In this document: one piece after another, positions 7,552-14,478 of the stretch
Position numbering within the stretch: position 1 is the first letter of the stretch
How the letters are laid out: every line of letters starts with the position of its first letter
Assembly (NCBI GenBank): GCA_900550645.1
Contig: URTA01000026.1
Location: 1-33,074 of the forward strand
Direction: 5' to 3'
DNA: 33,074 nt
Source of the DNA: an uncultured Porphyromonadaceae bacterium
GTDB taxonomy: Bacteria > Bacteroidota > Bacteroidia > Bacteroidales > Muribaculaceae
Position numbers and translations under genes: made by a program
Notes under the pieces: model-generated
Told to the model about the DNA's origin: nothing
The model's input: only the letters and a program-made list of their open reading frames with translations
The model's database searches: none

Positions 7552-7610
7552 TGAACTTGCTCTGGTTGTGCTTTGAATTTGTCTTGGTTGTTATCGTGAA
7601 TTTGTTCTGG
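7552..7610. repeat. Three phased 14-base direct repeats in a convergent intergenic region
   Basis: Related units begin at 7552 (TGAACTTGCTCTGG), 7574 (TGAATTTGTCTTGG) and 7597 (TGAATTTGTTCTGG), spaced 22 and 23 bases apart, about two helical turns. The first two continue with TTGT. They lie between the 3' ends of two convergent genes, where an operator would not be expected. Function unknown. Confidence 0.7.
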
Positions 7611-7650
7611 TGATATATATCGTGTAGTCTTTGTCTCTGTTTTACAAGTG

Positions 7651-7714
7651 CAAAATTAGCGTGCATTTCATACTCTGCCAAGCGATTTTGCCGACATTGT
7701 ATGAAATGCACGCT
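7651..7714 (-). terminator. 16-bp palindrome, probable terminator of the LytTR operon
   Basis: Positions 7658-7673 and 7699-7714 are perfect inverted repeats of 16 bases around a 25-base loop. On the minus strand the stem is followed by AAUUUUG, and it lies 28 bases past the stop of the NAGPA-like gene, so termination is the simplest role. The same bases also read TAATTTTG (minus, 7651-7658), a possible -7 element with TTGG 19 bases upstream. Confidence 0.55.
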
Positions 7715-7741
7715 GGATGTATGAAATGACGATTTTCGGGG

Positions 7742-8788
7742 TTAACGCCACACTATGTAGTTGACGTTTTCGTAGGGGCTTTCTCTTTTCCCCAGTGTCA
7801 CGGTTTCACCTTCGGCGGTGCGGTACGCCACGTATGATTCTCCGCCAACGATACGTATTGCATTGTCAACGCCCAACTTTATCAGTGCTTCTGAGAACTC
7901 GTCAAAAGAAAGGTTGTCTGACGATATTACTATGGCCATTTCATTGTCTATCTGAGCCAACGCCTTGTGAGCAGCCTTGGCATACTGGGCGTTCTCAACC
8001 ACTTGACCGTCTACGACGAGCGGGAACTGGCGGAAGAAGTAGCCCTCGGTCTCCGTGGCGGTCTCGAGCAGCGGCGTGGCATCGGCAACGCCAATGGTCA
8101 TCTGTCCGTTGATAATTGCGCAATACCCTCCCTTTGACTTGCCTCGGCTAATGAGATTCCCTTTCAGCACGAATGCTCCGAGTATCTGGCCGTTGTCAGC
8201 ACGCACGTCAGCAGCATGGGTGATGAGGACAGCGGAGGCAGCTTCGTCCAGCGTGTTTTTGCCGACAGCCAATGTTGGCACGGCATTGTGCGGATACAGG
8301 ATTTTGAACGACCAGTCGCCGACCTTTTTGTCAACCACGCTTACATATCCGTTTTTGCTGGCGGGAGCATTGCGAGCAGTCGGTGATTCTGCCAAAGCAT
8401 CACCTGTTTCGCTAACGCTTGCGAACTTGTCCGCATGAGCCTGTTGCGGTGACGGCATAATATAAGTGCATAGCCTGACCACTCCGAGGCACACCAAAAT
8501 TATCACTATCGGCCAAATGAATCGTCGCCAGCGACGTTTGGGTGACACAACATCCTCGTCAAATGACTGTTGGGGTATGACCTTAGAGCGCCGTATCGGT
8601 CCAGACGGCATGTCCCTGTAATAGCACACCTCTTCGTCTTCGCCAGTTTGGGACGATTTGTCCTCATCTTCCTCCTCATCATCAAGCATCCCGAGAGGCG
8701 GCTGGCTGTCACGCAATGGACGGCGGTTGTTTTCAGGCCGGATTATGCGTATCTCGTCATCATTGATGTCATTGTCATTATGGCTCAT
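7742..8788 (-). CDS. Membrane-anchored protein with a degenerate NAGPA/DUF2233-like domain
   Basis: The 348-residue product starts with a hydrophilic, acidic cytoplasmic segment of about 85 residues (including DDEEEDEDK). A single membrane helix spans about 89-110, and the rest would be periplasmic. Residues about 204-335 resemble the phosphodiester glycosidase (NAGPA/DUF2233) fold, with GAFVLKGNLIS, an internal glycine-rich strand pattern, and LSFDEFSEALIKLGVDNAIRIVGGES near 293-318. In active members the last motif is usually LDGGGS and an RTA-type arginine precedes it. Here these are VGGES and KAL, so catalytic activity is doubtful. The start overlaps the LytTR gene stop by four bases (ATGA), so the pair is co-translated. 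The identification rests on pattern recognition only. Confidence 0.6.
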   Translation of the reverse strand: MSHNDNDINDDEIRIIRPENNRRPLRDSQPPLGMLDDEEEDEDKSSQTGEDEEVCYYRDMPSGPIRRSKVIPQQSFDEDVVSPKRRWRRFIWPIVIILVCLGVVRLCTYIMPSPQQAHADKFASVSETGDALAESPTARNAPASKNGYVSVVDKKVGDWSFKILYPHNAVPTLAVGKNTLDEAASAVLITHAADVRADNGQILGAFVLKGNLISRGKSKGGYCAIINGQMTIGVADATPLLETATETEGYFFRQFPLVVDGQVVENAQYAKAAHKALAQIDNEMAIVISSDNLSFDEFSEALIKLGVDNAIRIVGGESYVAYRTAEGETVTLGKRESPYENVNYIVWR

Positions 8789-9153
8789 ATAATGGTTCCC
8801 TCCTCTTCTAACATCTCTTTCAGAAGCCGCAGTGCCTCCCTGGATGCCGACAATTCATGCCGGAACGACCTGGAATCGGACATCACAAGCTTCTTTTGAG
8901 CAGTGTGGATGTATGAAATGAAATTACAGTTTATGATAAGGCTCTTGCCTATGCGCACGAATGAACACCTGTTGTTGTCAGTCATGCTGCTGAGCCGCGC
9001 CTCTACATCACCAAGTTTCTTGGTGAGCAGATATTCGTCGCCGCCGGCCGTCTTGACCAGCGAATAGTTGCCCTGCGCGGTGATGTATACCACCGCGTCT
9101 GCCGGCACCTTGACAAGCTCGACCGATGTCGAGAACATCAACTGCTTGCTCAC
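8785..9153 (-). CDS. Stand-alone LytTR DNA-binding domain protein
   Basis: LytTR domains bind direct repeats and usually form the output of AgrA/LytR-type response regulators. Here the whole 122-residue protein is the LytTR domain, with no receiver. Recognisable elements are VPADAVVYITAQGNYSLVKT near 16-35, a predicted LTKKLGDVEARL helix, RIGKSLIINCNFISYIHTAQ near 67-86 (the R-x-H-K-S-x-I-x-N core with Gly-Lys-Ser), and a C-terminal SREALRLLKEML helix. It overlaps the following membrane-protein gene by ATGA and lies 24 bases after the lipoprotein gene. No histidine kinase is nearby, so control may be through the co-expressed membrane protein. That is an inference from context. Confidence 0.85.
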   Translation of the reverse strand: MSKQLMFSTSVELVKVPADAVVYITAQGNYSLVKTAGGDEYLLTKKLGDVEARLSSMTDNNRCSFVRIGKSLIINCNFISYIHTAQKKLVMSDSRSFRHELSASREALRLLKEMLEEEGTII

Positions 9154-9177
9154 AGTATCTGCTTGTTAAGGGGTGAA

Positions 9178-9717
9178 TTACCGGTGAGACTTGTCGGGTT
9201 TGAAGTCCTCGACGTATGCCGTGCCGTCAGTGACAGTCACTTTGAAGCGAGTCGAGCCGGCGTTGCCCATGTCGGAATATTTGACAGTGTACCAGCCGTC
9301 GCCATCAAACGAAATCGACTTGACCTTTGAGTTGTCAGACAATCCGTCCTGGCTTGCTGTGCGGAAAAGCCATACGGCATAGCCTCCGCCTTCAAACTCG
9401 TATGCGGCACGCAGCCGCTTGACGATGCTTCCAGCAAAATGAGACTTTACTTTCGAGAAATCGCGAGTGCCGAACACATAGTCGCGGTACAGCTTGTCCA
9501 GGAAATCCTCAGCCACCTTTCGATCAGCGGCTTCATCATTTGCCTCCGCTATTGCGCTGGTATCGGCAACTGCGGCGGCGGTGTCATTTGCAGCTGTGCT
9601 TGTTACCGTATCAGCTACTTTGTCGCTGGCTGTCTGCTTGTTGCCGCATGACGGCAGCATAGTGAGCGAAACAGCCGCTATGGCCAAAGCCAACACGCTT
9701 TTCATGTTGATATTCAT
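9178..9717 (-). CDS. Small secreted lipoprotein of unknown function
   Basis: The 179-residue product has a lipoprotein signal peptide (MNINMKSVLALAIAAVSL followed by the lipobox LPSC, Cys24). An Ala/Thr/Asp-rich linker runs to about residue 70, and a compact C-terminal domain contains FLDKLYRDYVFG and VTVTDGTAYVEDFKPDK. That part resembles DUF3828-like accessory domains, but I cannot assign a function. A longer frame starts at 9783. The ATG at 9717 is chosen because the upstream ATG would lie before the predicted transcription start and would put extra residues before the signal peptide. It leads the lipoprotein-LytTR-membrane protein operon. Confidence 0.75.
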   Translation of the reverse strand: MNINMKSVLALAIAAVSLTMLPSCGNKQTASDKVADTVTSTAANDTAAAVADTSAIAEANDEAADRKVAEDFLDKLYRDYVFGTRDFSKVKSHFAGSIVKRLRAAYEFEGGGYAVWLFRTASQDGLSDNSKVKSISFDGDGWYTVKYSDMGNAGSTRFKVTVTDGTAYVEDFKPDKSHR

Positions 9718-9752
9718 GGTGTATGTATGGTGTCTTGGTTCATTGTCGGTGG

Positions 9753-9783
9753 CAAATTTAGGCATAATCGCGCTAATATGCAA
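9753..9783 (-). promoter_or_regulatory. Predicted promoter of the lipoprotein-LytTR operon
   Basis: The minus strand reads TTGC at 9780-9783, then 19 bases, then TAAATTTG at 9753-9760, an exact -7 match. The implied start near 9747 supports translation from the ATG at 9717. Confidence 0.6.
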
Positions 9784-9867
9784 CTCCCGGCGAAAGTCGT
9801 GAATGTTTGACGCATAGTTAATACGATTTTTTGCCCCGGGAAGAGGGTCTCAGTCATTATATTTTAT

Positions 9868-9875
9868 TACTTTTG
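9868..9875 (+). promoter_or_regulatory. Predicted -7 element of the tricorn-like protease promoter
   Basis: TACTTTTG matches the -7 consensus TAnnTTTG exactly, 47 bases before the ATG. No clear TTTG is found at -33. Confidence 0.45.
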
Positions 9876-9922
9876 CCGAGAATAATTCGTATGACATAAA
9901 CTGTTTTCAAACCGAATATCGT

Positions 9923-12900
9923 ATGGATATAAGACGATTAATGTTTTCAGCGATGATAGTCGGCAGCGGAGTTGCCGCCGGCTTTGCGCAGGACACGCCT
10001 TTGTGGCTGCGCAACGTAGCTGTCAGCCCTGACGGCACTACCATCGCTTTCACCTATAAGGGTGACATCTACACTGTTCCGTTTTCCGGCGGCGCTGCCA
10101 CGCGCATCACGACAAGCCCGGCTTACGACTCCTCGCCTGTATGGAGTCCCGACAGCAGGCGTATCGCATTCAGCAGTGACCGCGAGGGGACGGACGATGT
10201 TTTCATAGTCGATGCCAAGGGCGGCGTACCTGTGCGCCTGACAACCTCCAACGCCAGCGCTGAAACCCCTAAGGCGTTTATTGACGACACTCACATCCTC
10301 TACGGCACATCGATAATGCCGTCGCAAAAGGCTGCACACGGTGCTTACCGGTCGCAGATGTATGTAGTCGCCGACACTGCCGGCTCTCGCCCCAAACTGT
10401 ATCTGTCTATGCCGATGGCAATGGTTGACATTGACCGCGCTACGGGCAAGATCATCTACCAGAACCGCAAGGGGTATGAGGACGTGCTGCGCAAGCACGA
10501 GCGTTCATCTGGCACTCCTGACGTATGGATGTATGATACCAATGGACAGCAGTTCAACCAGCTGACCACGTTCAACGGCTCTTGCCAGAACCCGATTTGG
10601 GCTGGCGGCGTCACTTCGTTCTATTACCTGAATGACAGCGACGGCAACAACAATGTATACCTGCGCAACATCGACGGCTCGGAGCGCAAGCTTACAGAAT
10701 TCAAGAATCACCCGGTGCGCAGCCTTTCCGCTGACAACAGCGGCCGCCTCCTCGCCTTCAGCCAGGACGGCTGCATCTACACCATGCGCGTGGCCGCTGA
10801 CGGCTCTGTGGAACGCACACCTGAGAAACTTGCGGTGTCAATCGTAGCCGACAACTATGACCCGGACATGGTGAAGACATACGCATCATCAGGCGCGACC
10901 ACCATGGCTGTCAGCCCCGACGGCTCGCAGGTGGCATTTGTGCTGCGCGGCGACATATACGTCACCTCAACCAAGTACAAGACCACACGCCGCATCACCG
11001 ACACTGCAGGACAGGAACGCCGCGTGTCGTTCTCGCCAGACGGCAAGCAACTTGTTTATGACAGCGAACGCGACGGGCTTTGGCGCATCTATACAGCCTC
11101 TATGGAACCGGCTGACACGCTCAACGGCTTCCCCTACGCTTCACGCATCATTGAGAAAATGGTCTACGAGTCACCGGCAAAGAAAGCATCGCAGCAGCCG
11201 GTATTCAGCCCCGACGGCAAAAAAATCGCGTTCCTCGAAGACCGTACCGCCCTGAAAGTGCTTGACATAGCTTCGGGCAAGGCTATCACAGTACTCGACC
11301 CGAAATTCAACTACTCATACACCGACGGCGACATACCTTTTGAGTGGAGTCCTGACAGCAAGTACCTGCTGATAACATACATCGGCATAGGCGGTTGGAA
11401 CAACACCGACATTGCAATGGTAGCAGCCGACGGCAAGACAGAGCCTGTTGACCTCACCGTAAGCGGCTATTCCGACGCCGCTCCGCGCTGGGCTGCCGGC
11501 GGCGGTGGCATCACCTACCTCTCGGGCAAATACGGATACCGCAGCCACGGCTCTTGGGGCGAGCAGTATGACGTTCTGCTCATGATGCTCGATGCCGAGA
11601 AGTGGGACGAGTTCCGCATGACAGAGGAGGAGGTTGCCCTTGCCGAGAAGGAAGAAAAGGCCGAAGCTGACAAAGACAGCAAGGACAAAAAGGATAAGAA
11701 AGACAAGAAAGGGAAAAAGGACAAGGAGGATGCTGCAAAGAAGAAGGGCATCACCATGGATCTCGACAACCGCCTTTACCGCATTTCGCGCCTTACTCCC
11801 GTATCCGGGTTTATCGGCGACTATTGCCTCAGCCCCAAAGCTGACAAGATTTACTACACGATGCGCGGTTCTGACGGCAAGTATGACCTGATGAAGACCG
11901 ACCTGCGCAAGAAGGAGACAAGCCGTCTGCTCGCTGACGTGAACGGCGGATTTGAAATGGATGCCAAAGGCGAAAACCTCTACGTCATTTCTGGCAGCGG
12001 CATGAAGGTCATCACCCTCGGAGAAGGGACACCGACTGTCAAGCCTATCGAGTTTGAAGCCGACTATACTCGCGTCCCCTCCGCAGAGCGTGCATACATA
12101 TATGACCACGTAATCAGCCAGGTACGCGACAAATTCTATGATGTCAACCTCCATGGAGTGGACTGGGACATGTACGGCGAGGCATACCGCAAGTTCCTCC
12201 CCTACATATCCAACAACCGCGATTTCGCATTGATGCTCAGTGAACTCCTCGGCGAGCTTAACGCTTCGCACACCGGTGCTCGCTCTTTCCCCGCTGGCGC
12301 GACCTCCGCTCACGTCAACGGACAGCTTGGTGCATTCTTTGACGAGAACTATGACGGCGACGGTCTGAAAGTCTCCGAAGTTCTCAAACGCGGACCTCTT
12401 GCTACGGCAGCTGCCAACGTCAAGCCGGGCGACATCATCACTGCAATCGACGGCAAGCCTATCCTCAAGGATGCTGACTATTACCCGCTGCTCGAGGGAA
12501 AGACCGGCAAGAAGACCCGCCTCTCTGTAAAGCATACTGACGGCAAGACTTCCGAAATTACAATGCGCCCGATTTCACTCGGCGCACAAAACGGACTGCT
12601 CTACCAGCGTTTCGTTGACCACAACCGCCACGTCGTTGATTCTATAAGCGGCGGACGAGTAGCATACGTCCATGTCTACGGCATGGACAGCCAGAGCTTC
12701 CGCACAGTCTACGACCAGCTGCTCGGCTTGCAGCGCAACTGCGATGCGGTTATAGTTGACACTCGCTATAACGGCGGCGGTTGGCTTCACAACGACATAG
12801 CCGTACTCCTCTCCGGACGCGAATACGTCCGTTTCTCGCCGCGAGGCAACTACATCGGCAGTGAACCGTTCTCGCAATGGAACAAGCCCTCTGTCATGCT

Positions 12901-13213
12901 CGTCAACGAAAGCAACTACAGCGACGCCCACGGCACGCCTTACGTATACAAGACGCTCGGTATCGGCAAGCTGATAGGCGCACCCGTTCCCGGCACAATG
13001 ACTGCCGTATGGTGGGAAACGCAGGTAGATCCGACGATTCTGTTCGGTATCCCGCAGGTGACATCGCTCGACATGAACGGCAAGCCACTCGAAAACCAGC
13101 AGCTCAACCCTGACATCGAGGTATACAACAAACCGCTGGAGATGCTTGAAGGCACAGACACGCAGCTCATCGAAGCAACACGCGAACTCCTCCGCCAACT
13201 CTCCGCGAAGTAG
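9923..13213 (+). CDS. Tricorn-like S41 family serine protease
   Basis: This is a 1096-residue exported peptidase of the tricorn/S41 type. A signal peptide ends near 22 (AGFAQ). Two WD/TolB-like beta-propeller regions follow (about 25-330 and 335-700), with repeated PVWSPDSRRIAFSSDREG- and VSFSPDGKQLVYDSERDG-type blades. A Lys/Asp-rich insertion (about 575-612) interrupts the second. The helical C1 domain carries ELNASHTG (Ser782-His783). A PDZ domain spans about 800-885 (GPLATAAANVKPGDIITAIDG). The S41 core has VDTRYNGGGW and NESNYSDAHG, with Ser1000 as the predicted nucleophile. The catalytic Ser/His pair looks intact. It probably degrades peptides in the periplasm. It is monocistronic, with a strong terminator behind it. 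Confidence 0.93.
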   Translation: MDIRRLMFSAMIVGSGVAAGFAQDTPLWLRNVAVSPDGTTIAFTYKGDIYTVPFSGGAATRITTSPAYDSSPVWSPDSRRIAFSSDREGTDDVFIVDAKGGVPVRLTTSNASAETPKAFIDDTHILYGTSIMPSQKAAHGAYRSQMYVVADTAGSRPKLYLSMPMAMVDIDRATGKIIYQNRKGYEDVLRKHERSSGTPDVWMYDTNGQQFNQLTTFNGSCQNPIWAGGVTSFYYLNDSDGNNNVYLRNIDGSERKLTEFKNHPVRSLSADNSGRLLAFSQDGCIYTMRVAADGSVERTPEKLAVSIVADNYDPDMVKTYASSGATTMAVSPDGSQVAFVLRGDIYVTSTKYKTTRRITDTAGQERRVSFSPDGKQLVYDSERDGLWRIYTASMEPADTLNGFPYASRIIEKMVYESPAKKASQQPVFSPDGKKIAFLEDRTALKVLDIASGKAITVLDPKFNYSYTDGDIPFEWSPDSKYLLITYIGIGGWNNTDIAMVAADGKTEPVDLTVSGYSDAAPRWAAGGGGITYLSGKYGYRSHGSWGEQYDVLLMMLDAEKWDEFRMTEEEVALAEKEEKAEADKDSKDKKDKKDKKGKKDKEDAAKKKGITMDLDNRLYRISRLTPVSGFIGDYCLSPKADKIYYTMRGSDGKYDLMKTDLRKKETSRLLADVNGGFEMDAKGENLYVISGSGMKVITLGEGTPTVKPIEFEADYTRVPSAERAYIYDHVISQVRDKFYDVNLHGVDWDMYGEAYRKFLPYISNNRDFALMLSELLGELNASHTGARSFPAGATSAHVNGQLGAFFDENYDGDGLKVSEVLKRGPLATAAANVKPGDIITAIDGKPILKDADYYPLLEGKTGKKTRLSVKHTDGKTSEITMRPISLGAQNGLLYQRFVDHNRHVVDSISGGRVAYVHVYGMDSQSFRTVYDQLLGLQRNCDAVIVDTRYNGGGWLHNDIAVLLSGREYVRFSPRGNYIGSEPFSQWNKPSVMLVNESNYSDAHGTPYVYKTLGIGKLIGAPVPGTMTAVWWETQVDPTILFGIPQVTSLDMNGKPLENQQLNPDIEVYNKPLEMLEGTDTQLIEATRELLRQLSAK

Positions 13214-13235
13214 CATACACAAAACCCAATATAAG

Positions 13236-13272
13236 CAATAACGCTGCGGACTTGCCGTGGCGTTATTGTTTT
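13236..13272 (+). terminator. Rho-independent terminator of the S41 protease gene, overlapping the tgt promoter
   Basis: Positions 13236-13249 pair with 13255-13268 (about 14 base pairs, two G-U) around ACTTG, followed by TTTT at 13269-13272. The T-run is also part of the -33 TTTG of the tgt promoter. The right arm GCGTTATT (13260-13267) can alternatively pair with a second AATAACGC at 13276-13283. Confidence 0.8.
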
Positions 13273-13300
13273 GCCAATAACGCTGGATTTTGTAACTTTG
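13270..13300 (+). promoter_or_regulatory. Predicted promoter of tgt
   Basis: TTTG at 13270-13273, a 19-base spacer, then TAACTTTG at 13293-13300 is a near-ideal Bacteroidetes promoter. The start near 13307 gives a leader of about 20 bases to the ATG at 13327 and excludes the longer upstream frame. Confidence 0.75.
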
Positions 13301-13326
13301 CAGTTAAATTCAACTGTCCGCGTTAT

Positions 13327-14457
13327 ATGGATTTCAGATTAGATGCAGCCTGCAACGATACAGCAGCCAGAGCCGGTGTCATCACCACTGACCACGGCAC
13401 TATCAACACCCCTATTTTCATGCCTGTGGGTACTGTCGGCAGTGTCAAGGCTGTTCATCAGCGCGAGCTGCGTGATGACATCAAGGCGCAAATCATATTG
13501 GGCAACACGTACCACCTGTACCTGCGTCCAGGGTGCGACATCATACGCGCAGCCGGCGGTCTGCACCGTTTCAACGGCTGGGAACGCCCCATCCTCACTG
13601 ACAGCGGCGGCTTTCAGGTGTTCTCGTTGACTGGACAGCGCAAGCTGAAGGAGGAGGGTGCATATTTCCGCAGTCATATTGACGGCAGCAAACATTTGTT
13701 CACGCCCGAGAAAGTGGTTGACATCCAACGCATTCTCGGCTCTGACATCATGATGGCGTTGGACGAATGTCCTCCTGGCACGTCGGACTATTCATACGCA
13801 GAAAAGTCGCTGCGTCTCACACAGCGTTGGCTGAAGCGCGGCTGGGAACATTTCCACGCCACAGAGCCTCTCTACGGTCACAGCCAAGCATTTTTCCCTA
13901 TTGTTCAGGGGTGCGTCTATGAGGATTTGCGGCGTGATTCCGCCAAGTTTGTCGCTGACCTCGGCGCAGAGGGCAATGCCATAGGAGGCCTTGCCGTGGG
14001 AGAGCCAACGGAGAAGATGTATGAGATGATTGAAATCGTCAACGAGGAGCTGCCTGCCGACCGTCCGCGATACCTGATGGGCGTAGGGACTCCTGCCAAC
14101 ATCCTTGAGGCCATTGACCGAGGCGTTGACATGATGGACTGCGTGATGCCGACGCGCAACGGCCGCAACGGCATGCTGTTCACGTCAAACGGCATCATGA
14201 ACATGCGCAACCGCAAATGGGCAGACGACTTCTCGCCACTCGACCCGGACGGCGCAGCATGGGTTGACACCGCTTATTCCAAGGCATACGTCCGTCATCT
14301 GTTCGTAAGCAATGAGCTGCTCGCCTTGCAGATAGCCTCGGTTCACAACCTTGCTTTCTACCTGTGGCTCGTAACAGAGGCACGCAAGCAGATAGTAGCC
14401 GGCACATTCGCCTCGTGGAAAAAACCAATGGTAGAACGTGTAACACGACGGCTGTAA
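13327..14457 (+). CDS. tgt: tRNA-guanine transglycosylase lacking zinc-ligand cysteines
   Basis: TGT exchanges guanine-34 of Asp, Asn, His and Tyr tRNAs for preQ1 on the way to queuosine. The 376-residue protein has ILGNTYHLYLRPG, TDSGGFQVFSL with the general base Asp92, the substrate-binding GGLAVGE, and DCVMPTRNGRNG with the predicted nucleophile Asp271. The zinc site is unusual. The CxCxxC of E. coli-type TGT is replaced in gap-free alignment by GAAWVDT at 309-315, although HNL with the fourth ligand His remains. The frame is open from 13252, but the ATG at 13327 is downstream of the predicted promoter and gives the standard N-terminus MDFRLDAACNDTAARAG. An LptF/G permease gene follows after 21 bases, probably in the same operon. 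Confidence 0.95.
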   Translation: MDFRLDAACNDTAARAGVITTDHGTINTPIFMPVGTVGSVKAVHQRELRDDIKAQIILGNTYHLYLRPGCDIIRAAGGLHRFNGWERPILTDSGGFQVFSLTGQRKLKEEGAYFRSHIDGSKHLFTPEKVVDIQRILGSDIMMALDECPPGTSDYSYAEKSLRLTQRWLKRGWEHFHATEPLYGHSQAFFPIVQGCVYEDLRRDSAKFVADLGAEGNAIGGLAVGEPTEKMYEMIEIVNEELPADRPRYLMGVGTPANILEAIDRGVDMMDCVMPTRNGRNGMLFTSNGIMNMRNRKWADDFSPLDPDGAAWVDTAYSKAYVRHLFVSNELLALQIASVHNLAFYLWLVTEARKQIVAGTFASWKKPMVERVTRRL

Positions 14458-14478
14458 CGATACTGACTATTCGCTGAC

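Noticed and set aside
7715..8921. 15-base exact repeat GGATGTATGAAATGA at 7715-7729 and 8907-8921
   Set aside because: One match of this length in 33 kb is near chance level, and the second copy is inside the LytTR coding sequence.
11315..12535. 406-codon minus-strand frame inside the S41 protease gene
   Set aside because: It lies wholly opposite a strong, domain-rich gene, has no recognisable protein features, and is explained by the GC-biased codon pattern of the real frame.
13252..13326. Upstream extension of tgt
   Set aside because: It lies upstream of the predicted transcription start and adds residues not found in TGT.
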